Notes: generated by a model from the sequence alone, not told the origin. A stretch of DNA of 64,000 bases from Pseudomonas sp. MH9.2 (GCF_034353875.1 NZ_CP133784.1:4368501-4432500), one strand, 5' to 3'; positions 54,820 to 63,860 are shown, counted from the stretch's first letter. Numbers and translations: made by a program.

Positions 54820-57684
54820 TCAGGCGTCTTGATAGCTCTCGATGGACGGGCATGCGCAGACCAGATTACGGTCGCCAAACACGTTGTCGACGCGACCCAC
54901 CGGCGGCCAGTATTTGTTCTCGATCAACGAGGCTACCGGGTACACCGCTTGTTCTCGGCTGTACGGATGGCACCATTCACCGACGATTTCAGCGGCGGTG
55001 TGCGGCGCGTTCTTCAACGGGTTGTCGTCCTTGTCCAGCGTCCCGCTTTCTACTGCGCGGATCTCTTCGCGGATGCGGATCATGGCTTCGCAGAAACGGT
55101 CCAGTTCTTCCCTGGATTCGCTTTCAGTCGGCTCAATCATCAGGGTGCCAGCAACCGGGAACGACATGGTCGGCGCGTGGAAGCCGAAATCGATCAACCG
55201 CTTGGCAACGTCATCGACGCTGATACCGCTGCTGTCTTTAAGCGGACGCAGATCGAGGATGCATTCGTGGGCGACAAGCCCGTTGCTGCCGGTGTACAGC
55301 ACGGGGTAGTGCTCTTCCAATCGACGGGAAATGTAGTTGGCGTTGAGGATCGCCAGTTGCGACGCGCGCTTGAGGCCTTCGCCACCCATCATGCGGATGT
55401 ACATCCAAGTGATCGGCAGAATGCTCGCGCTGCCAAACGGCGCTGCGCTGACAGCGCCTGTTTTGCGCTCCATCGTCCCGTGGCCCGGCAAGAACGGGGT
55501 CAGGTGCGATTTGACGCCGATCGGGCCAACGCCTGGGCCGCCACCGCCGTGGGGAATGCAGAAGGTTTTGTGCAGGTTCAGGTGCGAGACATCGCCGCCG
55601 AACTTGCCCGGTGCACAGAGGCCGACCATGGCGTTCATGTTGGCGCCGTCGATGTACACCTGGCCGCCGTTATCATGGACGATCCCGCAGATCTCGCGGA
55701 TGCCTTCTTCGAACACACCATGCGTCGATGGGTAGGTAATCATCAGTGCGGCGAGGTGTTCGCGGTGCTCAATGGCCTTGGCGCGCAGGTCTTCGATGTC
55801 GACGTTGCCGCGTGCATCACAGGCAGTCACGATCACGCGCATACCGGCCATGTTGGCGGTCGCGGGGTTGGTGCCGTGGGCCGACGACGGGATCAGGCAG
55901 ATGTCGCGACGATCATCGCCGCGGCTCTGGTGGTAAGCACGGATCGCCAGCAGGCCAGCGTATTCGCCCTGGGAACCGGCGTTAGGTTGCAGCGAGATGG
56001 CATCGTAACCGGTCGCGGCGCAGAGCATCGCTTCCAGTTCGTCGGTCAGTTGCTGGTAGCCCAGGCTTTGCTCGGCGGGTGCGAAGGGGTGCAGATTGCC
56101 AAACTCGGCCCAGGTGATCGGGATCATTTCGCTGGCGGCATTGAGCTTCATGGTGCATGAGCCCAGCGGAATCATGGTGCGGTCCAGTGCCAGGTCCTTG
56201 TCGGCCAAACGACGCAGGTAACGCATCAGCTCGGTTTCGGAGTGGTAACGGTTAAACACTGGATGGCTGAGGATCGCTGACTGGCGTAGCAACGCGGCAG
56301 GCAGGCGTGATTCTACGCTGCTGGCCAACGCATTGAAGTCCGGCAGGCTTTGCCCGTTAGTGGCGAACAGCTGCCACAGGGTTTCGACGTCGGCCTGTTG
56401 GATAGTTTCGTCGAACGACAGACCAAGGCGCTGAGCATCGATTTCACGCAGGTTAATCTGTTGGGCGCGGGCTTTGACGTGCAGCGCAGCGGTGTCGGCC
56501 CCGGTGTTCAGGGTCAGGCTGTCAAAAAAGAACGCCTGATCAACGTTCAAGCCCAACTGCTTCAAGCCCTCGGCGAAGATCGCGGTCAGCTGGTGCGTAC
56601 GCTTGGCGATTTGTGTCAGGCCGCGTGGCCCGTGATAGACCGCATACATGCTGGCAATGTTGGCCAACAGAACCTGCGCGGTGCAGATGTTGCTGGTGGC
56701 CTTTTCGCGACGGATATGTTGTTCGCGGGTCTGCATCGCCAAGCGGTAGGCTGGCTTGCCATGACGGTCGATGGAAACACCGACCAGACGGCCTGGCATA
56801 TCGCGTTTGAACGCATCGCGTGTCGAGAAGTAGGCCGCGTGTGGCCCACCAAAGCCCAATGGCACGCCAAAGCGTTGCGCACTGCCGATGGCCACGTCTG
56901 CGCCGAACTCACCCGGAGGGGTCAGCAAGGTCAGGGCCAGCAAGTCGGCAGCCACGGCGACCAGGGCATGAACGGCGTGGAAACGTTCGACCAGTTCGCG
57001 GTAATCGAACAGGTCACCGTTGCTCGCCGGGTACTGCAGCAGGGCACCGAAATACTCGCTGACATCGCTCAGCTCGTTTTCGTCTGCAACGACGACAGTG
57101 ATGCCCAGCGGTTCGGCACGGGTGCGCAGTACATCAAGGGTCTGCGGGTGGCAATGGCTGGAGGCGAAGAACAGGTGGCTGCTTTTGTTCTTGCTCAAGC
57201 GTTTGCAGAACGTCATGGCCTCGGCGGCGGCGGTGGCTTCATCGAGCAACGAGGCGTTGGCGATGGGCAGGCCGGTAAGGTCGCTGATCAAAGTCTGGAA
57301 ATTCAGCAGCGATTCCAGTCGACCTTGGGAAATCTCCGGCTGATAGGGGGTGTAAGCGGTGTACCAAGCCGGGTTTTCCAACAGGTTGCGCAAAATCGGT
57401 GCCGGGGTGTGGCAGTTGTAATAGCCCTGGCCGATGTAGGTTTTGAACAGTTGGTTTTTGCTGGCGATGGCTTTGATCGACGCCAGGGCATCAGCTTCGC
57501 TTTGCCCGGCGGACAGGTCCAGAACACTGGTGTTCTTGATGCTGTCCGGGATGACGCTGGCGCTCAGCGCTTCCAGGGAGTCGAAACCCAGGGTCGCGAG
57601 CATGGCTTTTTCATCCGCCTGACGTGGGCCGATGTGGCGCGCAATAAACTCGTTGGCGGTGCTCAATTCGATACGGTCAGTCAT
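54820..57684 (-). CDS. gcvP: Glycine decarboxylase (P protein)
   Basis: This 954-residue single-chain PLP enzyme has an N-terminal half with [15 protein letters not shown]. Its C-terminal half carries the PLP-binding lysine in [16 protein letters not shown], near residue 705. It decarboxylates glycine and loads the aminomethyl group on lipoyl-GcvH. It starts 9 nt after gcvH. Length is normal and no lesion is visible. Confidence 0.97.
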   Translation of the reverse strand: MTDRIELSTANEFIARHIGPRQADEKAMLATLGFDSLEALSASVIPDSIKNTSVLDLSAGQSEADALASIKAIASKNQLFKTYIGQGYYNCHTPAPILRNLLENPAWYTAYTPYQPEISQGRLESLLNFQTLISDLTGLPIANASLLDEATAAAEAMTFCKRLSKNKSSHLFFASSHCHPQTLDVLRTRAEPLGITVVVADENELSDVSEYFGALLQYPASNGDLFDYRELVERFHAVHALVAVAADLLALTLLTPPGEFGADVAIGSAQRFGVPLGFGGPHAAYFSTRDAFKRDMPGRLVGVSIDRHGKPAYRLAMQTREQHIRREKATSNICTAQVLLANIASMYAVYHGPRGLTQIAKRTHQLTAIFAEGLKQLGLNVDQAFFFDSLTLNTGADTAALHVKARAQQINLREIDAQRLGLSFDETIQQADVETLWQLFATNGQSLPDFNALASSVESRLPAALLRQSAILSHPVFNRYHSETELMRYLRRLADKDLALDRTMIPLGSCTMKLNAASEMIPITWAEFGNLHPFAPAEQSLGYQQLTDELEAMLCAATGYDAISLQPNAGSQGEYAGLLAIRAYHQSRGDDRRDICLIPSSAHGTNPATANMAGMRVIVTACDARGNVDIEDLRAKAIEHREHLAALMITYPSTHGVFEEGIREICGIVHDNGGQVYIDGANMNAMVGLCAPGKFGGDVSHLNLHKTFCIPHGGGGPGVGPIGVKSHLTPFLPGHGTMERKTGAVSAAPFGSASILPITWMYIRMMGGEGLKRASQLAILNANYISRRLEEHYPVLYTGSNGLVAHECILDLRPLKDSSGISVDDVAKRLIDFGFHAPTMSFPVAGTLMIEPTESESREELDRFCEAMIRIREEIRAVESGTLDKDDNPLKNAPHTAAEIVGEWCHPYSREQAVYPVASLIENKYWPPVGRVDNVFGDRNLVCACPSIESYQDA

Positions 57685-57693
57685 GTTGGCTCC

Positions 57694-58077
57694 TCAGGCT
57701 TCAGCGCTGGCTTTGATCAGGCGGTCGTAAGCGTCCTGATCGAGCAAACTGTCGATGGCGCTGGCGTCTTCAGGGATGAAGCGGAAGAACCAGCCGGCGC
57801 CCAGTGCGTCTTCGTTGACCAGTTCAGGCGTCGCTTCGAGCGCTGCGTTGACTTCGACCACTTCGCCGGTGAGCGGCATGTTGATACTGCTGGCAGCCTT
57901 CACAGACTCAACCACCGAGGCTTCAGCGTGTTGTGTGTAAGTCTGCAATTCAGGAAGTTGCACGTACACCACATCACCCAGCGACTCTTGCGCGTAGGGC
58001 GTAATGCCGACGGTGACGCTGCCATCCGCTTCGGTACGCAGCCATTCGTGGTCGACGGTGAATCGCAACTCGCTCAT
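57694..58077 (-). CDS. gcvH: Glycine cleavage H protein
   Basis: This 127-residue lipoyl carrier has the lipoylation lysine at K60 in VVESVKAASS. It shuttles the aminomethyl group between GcvP and GcvT. It is the first gene of the operon, about 50 nt downstream of the predicted sigma-54 start site. Confidence 0.97.
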   Translation of the reverse strand: MSELRFTVDHEWLRTEADGSVTVGITPYAQESLGDVVYVQLPELQTYTQHAEASVVESVKAASSINMPLTGEVVEVNAALEATPELVNEDALGAGWFFRFIPEDASAIDSLLDQDAYDRLIKASAEA

Positions 58078-58136
58078 AAAAACTCCTCAAGGGGCAAAAG
58101 CTCACGGCGCGCATGAGCGTAATGAGGAAAGACCAT

Positions 58137-58152
58137 AGCAAGTTTGCGGCCA
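58137..58152 (-). promoter_or_regulatory. Sigma-54 promoter of the gcv operon
   Basis: On the minus strand TGGCCGCAAACTTGCT matches TGGCACG-N4-TTGCW, with GG (-24) and GC (-12) separated by exactly 10 nt. The predicted start site is near 58126, about 50 nt upstream of gcvH. Enhancer and IHF sites stand upstream in the expected order. Confidence 0.85.
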
Positions 58153-58171
58153 ATATTATTTAGTAGATATA

Positions 58172-58184
58172 TATCAATGACTTA
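58172..58184. promoter_or_regulatory. IHF-consensus site between enhancer and sigma-54 promoter
   Basis: TATCAATGACTTA fits the WATCAANNNNTTR consensus at every position and lies in an AT-rich stretch (58153-58198). It is 20 nt upstream of the promoter -24 element, a typical place for DNA bending that brings the activator to sigma-54 polymerase. Confidence 0.7.
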
Positions 58185-58216
58185 TATATATATTTTGATG
58201 GCGAGGGGATAGGTGC

Positions 58217-58234
58217 TGTAGCGAAATCGTTACG
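58217..58234 (-). promoter_or_regulatory. GcsR-type binding site 1
   Basis: TGTAGCGAAATCGTTACG follows the TGTAACG-N4-CGTTCCG pattern reported for GcsR of P. aeruginosa, with one change in each half. It is the promoter-proximal copy. Confidence 0.7.
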
Positions 58235-58297
58235 GTTGGAGCGCGATAAAAAAGGCTTACAGGATCAAAGCCTTGCACACGGGGGGTGTCCGGAAGC

Positions 58298-58315
58298 TGT
58301 AGCGAAACCGTTCCG
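58298..58315 (-). promoter_or_regulatory. GcsR-type binding site 2
   Basis: TGTAGCGAAACCGTTCCG has a right half identical to the published GcsR site and one change in the left half. It is the best of the three copies and lies one helical face (19 bp) from site 3. Confidence 0.78.
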
Positions 58316-58316
58316 T

Positions 58317-58334
58317 TGTAGCGTTTTCGGTACA
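58317..58334 (-). promoter_or_regulatory. GcsR-type binding site 3
   Basis: TGTAGCGTTTTCGGTACA keeps the left half of sites 1 and 2 and a diverged right half. It forms a tandem pair with site 2 at 19-bp spacing. Confidence 0.65.
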
Positions 58335-58412
58335 GGTTGATGGCCGTTCGCAGCTCAAGGAACTGACTTGTCTGCGAAGGTGGCCTGTCTGGTACGCCGT
58401 GTACCCGATAGG

Positions 58413-58799
58413 TTACACAAGACCAAATTCGACTACTGCAACCATTCCAAACAATACCAATAGAGGCACGCAGCCGCCCCAGTGCAATACAATCAATTTA
58501 CGTTTAAGGTCGGCAGGGAAGCTCTTTAAATCCTCAGCGCTAGCCCCTCCATCGCGGAGATAGAGACGAGGGACGGTCATTAGTCCCATTATTGCACCCA
58601 GTACAAACAACCTTCCCGCAGGGCCGCCATTCTTAAATGGGGCTCTGATCATAACGGCGGGACAGTTCTTCAAGTGGTCCAGCATCATATCCATTTTGGT
58701 GTAGGCGAGATGTAGCGCAAGACCAAGGAAAACGAACACACCTGCAAAGCCACTTAAGCTGACACAGAGGAAAACTTTGTCAGCGGTACTCACGCTCAT
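58413..58799 (-). CDS. Small three-helix membrane protein, candidate immunity protein
   Basis: This 128-residue protein has hydrophobic helices at about residues 8-30, 64-83 and 103-127, joined by hydrophilic loops that contain NCPAVMIRAPFKNGGPAG and SAEDLKSFPADLKRKL. Its start overlaps the stop of the glycine-zipper ORF by ATGA, making it the last gene of the hcp cassette. I do not recognise a named family. Being encoded directly after a predicted pore-forming toxin domain, an inner-membrane immunity role is the natural inference. Base composition is AT-richer than the flanking gcv genes, as expected of acquired DNA. Confidence 0.7.
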   Translation of the reverse strand: MSVSTADKVFLCVSLSGFAGVFVFLGLALHLAYTKMDMMLDHLKNCPAVMIRAPFKNGGPAGRLFVLGAIMGLMTVPRLYLRDGGASAEDLKSFPADLKRKLIVLHWGGCVPLLVLFGMVAVVEFGLV

Positions 58800-59086
58800 T
58801 GAGTGACCTCGTAAATAATTTCACCTGTCTTTTCACCAATCTTGCCGAGGGCAAGCCCAGCTGCCAAAGAACCACCTCCGACTACCACAATGCCGCATAC
58901 AAGCGTTCCTACCCAAGCAGTGGGCACCCCGAGAGCAACACAGATAGCGCCAGTCCCAGCAGCGCCTAAATACGCACCAACGGCAGCACCCCCTGTAACC
59001 CCGCCGATAAAACCTCCGCCTTCGGTGTATTTCACTTTTTCGCAAGCCTCGGCATTGCCAGCTGTGCACACGTCTTGAACTTTCAT
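58796..59086 (-). CDS. Glycine-zipper membrane protein, probable C-terminal toxin part of a split effector
   Basis: The 96-codon ORF encodes two strongly hydrophobic Gly/Ala-rich segments (GGGFIGGVTGGAAVGAYLGAAG and the GTLVCGIVVVGGGSLAAGLAL region) with repeated GxxxG spacing. This is the pattern of pore-forming glycine zippers. Its ATG overlaps the stop of the upstream ORF. However, the same frame is open for at least 15 further codons upstream (NGGWIGTAVGGGASY), continuing the zipper into the upstream gene. It is therefore probably the C-terminal domain of one protein separated by a frameshift, though re-initiation at this ATG could make it alone. Two cysteines near its start (VCTAGNAEAC) may form a disulfide. 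Confidence 0.7.
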   Translation of the reverse strand: MKVQDVCTAGNAEACEKVKYTEGGGFIGGVTGGAAVGAYLGAAGTGAICVALGVPTAWVGTLVCGIVVVGGGSLAAGLALGKIGEKTGEIIYEVTQ

Positions 59087-60267
59087 GTACGAGGCGCCAC
59101 CGCCGACGGCGGTGCCGATCCAGCCACCGTTTTGACGTACTGGGAAGCCTTGGCCACGGCGCCTATGCGGGTGGCGTAGCCGGGATTCTGGCCGAATCCG
59201 CCCGCTCGCCCCGCACGATGCACCAGGCTGCGACTGGAAATACCCAGAGCGGTTTTCAGCTTCGGGTGGTCGGGTAAGCCGATGCTTTTTTTGGTCAGCG
59301 AGGTAAGTTGGGTATCGAGTTGGGTAAACAGGCGCTTGCGGTCGGCAAAGAACTCCGCTGAGCGCAGGTGTCCATGTTGCTCAAAGGTGCGCGTATGCAA
59401 GGCCTCTATCTCCTGCAGCAGAAATTTCACATCGGCCAGGTGCTTGGCGAAAATCGACTCGCCAATGCCGATCGCGGTGGCGCCGTGCGTGAGGAAGGAT
59501 TCGATTTCGTCACGGTGGCGGGCCATGAAATCGGCCTCTTCCGGGCTAAGGTCCGCCAACGCCTGATTCACCCTGCGTGCCGTTTCCATCAGCAGCGCTT
59601 CTTCGCGGGTGCATCGTGGATTTTCGGGATCGCTTAGCACGATCATCTGCCCCGCTTTTACCTGATCCAACCCAGGGTTAAGGGCCCTGAATTTGGCAAT
59701 CACGGCCGGGTTGCGTGAGGTGAACAGCTGCGCTTCCAGCTGTTCCGCCGTTGTGCTCTTGGGGACGATGTAGAACCCTGGGTCGTGTAGCTCGATGGGC
59801 TCTGGCCATTGTTCTCGGGGGAAAAACTTATACGTTTCGACGGGAGGTGGCGGGGCTGCCGCTTGTGTTGTGCGCTGAGCCTTCTCATCAGGCGTGTTGA
59901 GGTGTTGAGCATGGACAAAGCGCAATAAGCGCTCGGGGTCAGGTTGTAATACGGGTTGGGTGAGTCGATATACCGGGATGCGCTTGACCGCATCGCTTAT
60001 TGCAACCTGGCCGTTGCGCGCCACGGCCTGCGCCTGGTTTGACAGGTCGTTCCGTTCTTGCAGCAGTGCCTGTATGCCTTGTTCGGGGGTTTTATGGCCG
60101 AGCTCGACATCATCGACAATGCGCTTTGCGTAATAGGCCACTTCTCTATTGAAGTGCACACGCGGCATGCCGTGGCTAAGGTGGCGAGCGCTGAGGCTAT
60201 GGGCTTGCGCCAGCACTTGGCCCGCAGCTTGATGGACATCCCAGAGGTCATAACGGTTGGGGTTCAT
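59083..60267 (-). CDS. Hcp-linked T6SS effector, N-terminal part (LysM-like and helical domains)
   Basis: This 394-codon ORF starts by ATGA overlap with hcp. Residues 1-110 are helical, and 130-145 are a Pro/Ala linker. Residues 163-214 form a LysM-like motif (FYIVPKSTTAEQLEAQLF ... LNPGLDQVKAGQMIVLSDP). Residues 215-320 are helical and coiled-coil-like with HLADVKFLLQEIEALHTRTFEQHG. After K379 the frame ends in a Pro/Ala tail of 15 residues that looks like out-of-frame sequence. A -1 shift at the A4 run 59130-59133 fuses it to the glycine-zipper ORF, giving about 490 residues. No catalytic motif is visible, fitting a pore-former rather than an enzyme. Confidence 0.72.
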   Translation of the reverse strand: MNPNRYDLWDVHQAAGQVLAQAHSLSARHLSHGMPRVHFNREVAYYAKRIVDDVELGHKTPEQGIQALLQERNDLSNQAQAVARNGQVAISDAVKRIPVYRLTQPVLQPDPERLLRFVHAQHLNTPDEKAQRTTQAAAPPPPVETYKFFPREQWPEPIELHDPGFYIVPKSTTAEQLEAQLFTSRNPAVIAKFRALNPGLDQVKAGQMIVLSDPENPRCTREEALLMETARRVNQALADLSPEEADFMARHRDEIESFLTHGATAIGIGESIFAKHLADVKFLLQEIEALHTRTFEQHGHLRSAEFFADRKRLFTQLDTQLTSLTKKSIGLPDHPKLKTALGISSRSLVHRAGRAGGFGQNPGYATRIGAVAKASQYVKTVAGSAPPSAVAPRT

Positions 60268-60749
60268 CCCTCTTCACCCCAAAAGCTATAACCGCTGGTC
60301 CCGGCCAAGTGGTGCCTCCAGGTGATTTCACGGTAGCGAATAGCGACGTGTTCTTGAGGTTCTGCGTCCGATTGTAAAATGACATGCGGCATATCAAGCG
60401 TCAGGTCAGCGATAATCCCGCCACTGATCGACACTGAATAGAATTTTTCCTGGGTGCCAACGGGAGATACGCGGTAGAAACTGATCGTACCGTTTATTTC
60501 TTCTCTGTTTGAGAGCGCTTGAGCGAGTAACGGTGACGATTTATCAACGTTTTTGGTGATGATGATTGGGTGGTGGGTTGGCCTGTCGATATTTCCAATA
60601 TTGGCCATGGTGTGGTTGTAAGACAGCACCATTATTTCGTCGGTATGGTCTGGCTGATATTTGTTGCCCATGGAATCCTGAGTTGAGCAGCTCGCTGAAA
60701 TCAGTCCTTGAGTCTTACCTGTCAGGGGCATGTAACCGTGATTAGCCAT
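60264..60749 (-). CDS. hcp: Hcp-family type VI secretion protein (orphan)
   Basis: This 161-residue protein starts MANHGYMPLTGKTQGLISASC, the recognisable start of the Hcp1-type tube protein of pseudomonads. FYRVSPVGTQEKFYSVSISGGII and EITWRHHLAGTSGYSFWGEE are the conserved later strands. The start at 60749 is used because the longer open frame overlaps gcsR. Hcp hexamers form the T6SS inner tube and carry small effectors. No other T6SS structural gene is in the window, so this is an orphan copy paired with its own cargo genes. Confidence 0.88.
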   Translation of the reverse strand: MANHGYMPLTGKTQGLISASCSTQDSMGNKYQPDHTDEIMVLSYNHTMANIGNIDRPTHHPIIITKNVDKSSPLLAQALSNREEINGTISFYRVSPVGTQEKFYSVSISGGIIADLTLDMPHVILQSDAEPQEHVAIRYREITWRHHLAGTSGYSFWGEEG

Positions 60750-60874
60750 ACGTGCCAGTCCTTTTTTTCGTCGACTGGACAGTCTATTGCCAAGGGGGAT
60801 AGGCCGGCTGTAGGACGCTTCCGAATATAGCGAAGGGGGCTGCGGAAACGCCCCTTGACCACACGCGTCGGGGC

Positions 60875-62383
60875 TTAGCCCTTTCCCGGAATCCCGTACT
60901 TGCGCAACCGATGGGCGATGGCGGTGTGGGAGGTTTGCAGGCGGGCGGCGAGTTGGCGGGTGGAGGGGTAGCTGATGTAGAGCTTTTCCAGCAAGGTTTT
61001 CTCGAAGTCCTCGACCGCCTGTTCGAGGCTGTCGATTTCGCCGTCGCTTTGTCGGGCGACGGACGTGCCGGCAATGTCCAGATCGCCGATATCCACCAGC
61101 GTGCTTTCGCAAATAGCTGCTGCGCGGAAGATCACGTTCTGCAACTGGCGCACGTTACCCGGCCAGCGGTTACCCAGCAGTGCGGGGTAAGTGCCCGGCG
61201 TCAGGCGGCAAATCGGTCGTTGGATCTGAGCGCAGGCCTGCTCCATGAAATAGCGCGCCAGCAGCAGGATATCCTGCCCGCGATCGCGCAGCGGCGGCAC
61301 TTCCAGGTTGAGTACGTTCAGGCGATAGAACAGGTCTTCGCGGAAGGTGCCTTCGTTGACCATTTTTTCCAGGTCGCGATGGGTCGCGCTGAGAATCCGC
61401 ACGTTGACCTTCACTTCACGATCCCCTCCGACGCGGCGGAAACTGCCGTCATTCAGGAAGCGCAGCAGCTTGGCCTGCAGGTACGGTGACATTTCGCCGA
61501 TTTCGTCGAGAAACACCGTGCCGTGGTTGGCCAGTTCCATCAGCCCTGGTTTGCCGCCACGTTGTGCCCCGGTGAAGGCACCTGGGGCGTAACCGAAGAG
61601 TTCGCTTTCGGCGAGGTTTTCCGGCAGCGCCGCGCAGTTGAGCGCAAGGAAAGGGGCGCTATTGCGGGTACTGATGGCATGGCAGGCACGCGCGACCAAC
61701 TCCTTGCCGGTTCCTGTTTCGCCTTGAATCAGCAGCGGCGCATCGAGGGCTGCCACGCGCAGGGCGCGGGCCTTGAGGGTACGAATCGGTGGTGACTCGC
61801 CCAGTAATGCATCGAAACCTTCGGCATGGTCATGGTGCAGCGCCGCCAAGCGTTCGCCAATCCGGCTCGGTTGGTACAGCGTCAACAGCGCGCCTGCGTC
61901 GGTGATCGGGGTGGCGTCGAGCAGTAAAACTTCGCCGTTGAGCGTGACTTCGCGCAACGGTAAACGAAAGCCGTTTTCCAGTAATGCGGTTTGCAGGCCG
62001 GGGTCGGCGAACAGCTCGGCGACGGATTCACCTTCAGGTTCGCGTCCGCACAGCGCAATCAGCGCCGGATTGGCCAGCAGCACATGACCAGCGCTGTCCA
62101 GGGCCAGGACCGGGTCGGTCATGGCGGCGAGCAAGGCATCAAGTTGCAGGTGGCGACGCTGGCCGGGAAGGATGTCCACCACGGTGATCGCTTCGACACC
62201 GCGCACCCGGAACAACGCATCCTTCAGCTCTTCGAGCACTTGCGGGCTGAGTGTCGGGGCATCGATGTAAACGTTCGGCGGCACCATCTCCACGGCGTCC
62301 AGGTTCAGATTTCGCCCGCCCAGAATAGCCAGCACTTCCTGGGTGATACCAACGCGGTCGATAAAACAGACGTGAATACGCAT
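60875..62383 (-). CDS. gcsR: TyrR-like sigma-54 enhancer-binding regulator GcsR
   Basis: This 502-residue regulator has an N-terminal ACT domain (residues 1-70, amino-acid sensing), a PAS domain (about 75-170) and a sigma-54 AAA+ domain. The AAA+ domain has Walker A GETGTGKE 221-228, GAFTGA 268-273 (sigma-54 contact) and Walker B TVFLDEI 289-295. A TyrR-type C-terminal helix-turn-helix follows (STRQLAARLQTSHTAIAHRLRKYG). In P. aeruginosa GcsR activates the gcvH2P2-glyA2-sdaA-gcvT2 operon in response to glycine. Its predicted sites stand before gcvH here, although a four-ORF cassette now separates the two. Confidence 0.92.
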   Translation of the reverse strand: MRIHVCFIDRVGITQEVLAILGGRNLNLDAVEMVPPNVYIDAPTLSPQVLEELKDALFRVRGVEAITVVDILPGQRRHLQLDALLAAMTDPVLALDSAGHVLLANPALIALCGREPEGESVAELFADPGLQTALLENGFRLPLREVTLNGEVLLLDATPITDAGALLTLYQPSRIGERLAALHHDHAEGFDALLGESPPIRTLKARALRVAALDAPLLIQGETGTGKELVARACHAISTRNSAPFLALNCAALPENLAESELFGYAPGAFTGAQRGGKPGLMELANHGTVFLDEIGEMSPYLQAKLLRFLNDGSFRRVGGDREVKVNVRILSATHRDLEKMVNEGTFREDLFYRLNVLNLEVPPLRDRGQDILLLARYFMEQACAQIQRPICRLTPGTYPALLGNRWPGNVRQLQNVIFRAAAICESTLVDIGDLDIAGTSVARQSDGEIDSLEQAVEDFEKTLLEKLYISYPSTRQLAARLQTSHTAIAHRLRKYGIPGKG

Positions 62384-62510
62384 GGGCTACTAAAGGTTCT
62401 GGACCGCGGGGGCCGCAATTATGCCAGCAAATGGGTCAGCGGCGTGTCAGGTCGTCCGTGTCACTGGCATTGCCAGGCATATTCGCGAGAGGCGTTCCTG
62501 GCCATGGAGG

Positions 62511-62864
62511 TCATTCCAGATGTTCTGGCATCACCGGATCACCCGGCTTGGCGTCGAGCAGTTGCCGAATGTGTTCGAACATGGCGTCGTATTGTCCATG
62601 CATCGAGCGCAGGTCCGCAGCCTTGGGCATGCCGTGTTTGACCGCGATATGAAAGGCTTCGCTGGCAAAGTTGTAGGCCATGTCCTTTGGCAGTTCGAAT
62701 TCGTCCTTGAACGCAGCGCCATTGATCTCGCCCTCCATGAAGAAATGCATGGCCGTGCCTTGCGTGGGGGCCTGTCGCACTTCGTAGCGGATGTGGATGT
62801 CATAGCTGAAATCGGTGGGTTGCAGTGCAACGCGAGTGATGTGCAGATGACCGGGTTCGAACAT
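62511..62864 (-). CDS. DUF5064 family protein
   Basis: This 117-residue soluble protein starts at the second Met (62864, MFEPGHLHITRVAL), which has AAGGAG at 8 nt; the first Met at 62870 is only 2 nt from that site. The alternating beta pattern (FSYDIHIRYEVRQ, HFFMEGEINGAAFKDEFELPKDMAYNFASEAF) matches a small family largely restricted to Pseudomonas. Function unknown. It is downstream of arcC and upstream of gcsR, all on the minus strand. Confidence 0.82.
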   Translation of the reverse strand: MFEPGHLHITRVALQPTDFSYDIHIRYEVRQAPTQGTAMHFFMEGEINGAAFKDEFELPKDMAYNFASEAFHIAVKHGMPKAADLRSMHGQYDAMFEHIRQLLDAKPGDPVMPEHLE

Positions 62865-62930
62865 GTGCATTGCTCCTTCGCTGGACGAAACGATAAGTGT
62901 CGGGATAGACCTCGCGGCCTATCCCAAGGT

Positions 62931-63860
62931 TCATTTATAGATAATGCCAGGTGTGGCACTGCTGATTCGCGTGCCGGCGTTACCGTTGACGATGTCTTCG
63001 ATATCTTCCAGTGATCCAATCACCGCGACCTTGCCGGTATTGCGGGCGAAGGTGCAGGCTGCCTGCACTTTAGGGCCCATCGAGCCTGCGGCAAAGCCCA
63101 GTTTTTCCATCTCGTCAGGGTGGGCCTGGGCGATAGCCTTCTGGGTGGGCTTGCCCCAGTCGATAAACGCGGCGTTCACGTCGGTGGCAATCACCAACAG
63201 ATCACTCTCCAGTTGTTCCGCGAGCAAGGCCGAGCACAGGTCTTTGTCGATCACGGCTTCGACACCTTGTAGCTGACCGTCCTTGTCATACATCGTCGGG
63301 ATGCCGCCGCCACCGGCACAGATCACGATGCTGCCTTTTTCCAGCAGCCACTTGATCGGGCGGATCTCGAAGATACGTTTGGGTTTCGGGCTTGCGACCA
63401 CTCGGCGAAACTTATCGCCATCCGGGGCGATGCTCCAGCCCTTTTCCTTGGCCAGGCGTTCTGCTTCTTCTTTCGAATAGACCGGGCCGATGGGCTTGGT
63501 CGGATGCTGGAAGGCGGGGTCGTTGCCGTCTACCTCGACTTGGGTCAGCAGGGTGGCGAAAGGGACCTCGATGGGCAGAAGATTGCCCAACTCCTGTTCG
63601 ATGATATAGCCGATCATGCCTTCGGTTTCAGCGCCGAGGACGTCCAGCGGATAAGGCGCCACGGCGGTGTAGGCCGATGCCTGCAAGGACAGCAGGCCCA
63701 CTTGCGGGCCATTGCCGTGGGCCACCACCAGCTCATTGCCGGGGACGATTTTGGCGATCTGTTGGGTGGCGACGCGGATATTCATCCGCTGATTCTCCGC
63801 GGTCAACGGTTCGCCACGGCGGAGCAGGGCGTTACCACCCAATGCAACGACGATACGCAT
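62931..63860 (-). CDS. arcC: Carbamate kinase ArcC
   Basis: This 309-residue protein begins at 63860 ([20 protein letters not shown]); an upstream in-frame Met overlaps the ribosome site. Conserved [22 protein letters not shown] and [19 protein letters not shown] belong to the amino-acid kinase fold. It transfers phosphate from carbamoyl phosphate to ADP, the ATP-making step of the arginine deiminase pathway. arcB is 17 nt upstream. Confidence 0.95.
   Translation of the reverse strand: MRIVVALGGNALLRRGEPLTAENQRMNIRVATQQIAKIVPGNELVVAHGNGPQVGLLSLQASAYTAVAPYPLDVLGAETEGMIGYIIEQELGNLLPIEVPFATLLTQVEVDGNDPAFQHPTKPIGPVYSKEEAERLAKEKGWSIAPDGDKFRRVVASPKPKRIFEIRPIKWLLEKGSIVICAGGGGIPTMYDKDGQLQGVEAVIDKDLCSALLAEQLESDLLVIATDVNAAFIDWGKPTQKAIAQAHPDEMEKLGFAAGSMGPKVQAACTFARNTGKVAVIGSLEDIEDIVNGNAGTRISSATPGIIYK

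Noticed and set aside
56350..58116. 588-codon plus-strand ORF
   Set aside because: Antisense to gcvP and gcvH; low-complexity composition and no family resemblance.
58078..58412. Glycine riboswitch before gcvH
   Set aside because: No tandem aptamer-like structure can be seen and the predicted leader is only about 50 nt; sigma-54/GcsR control explains the region.
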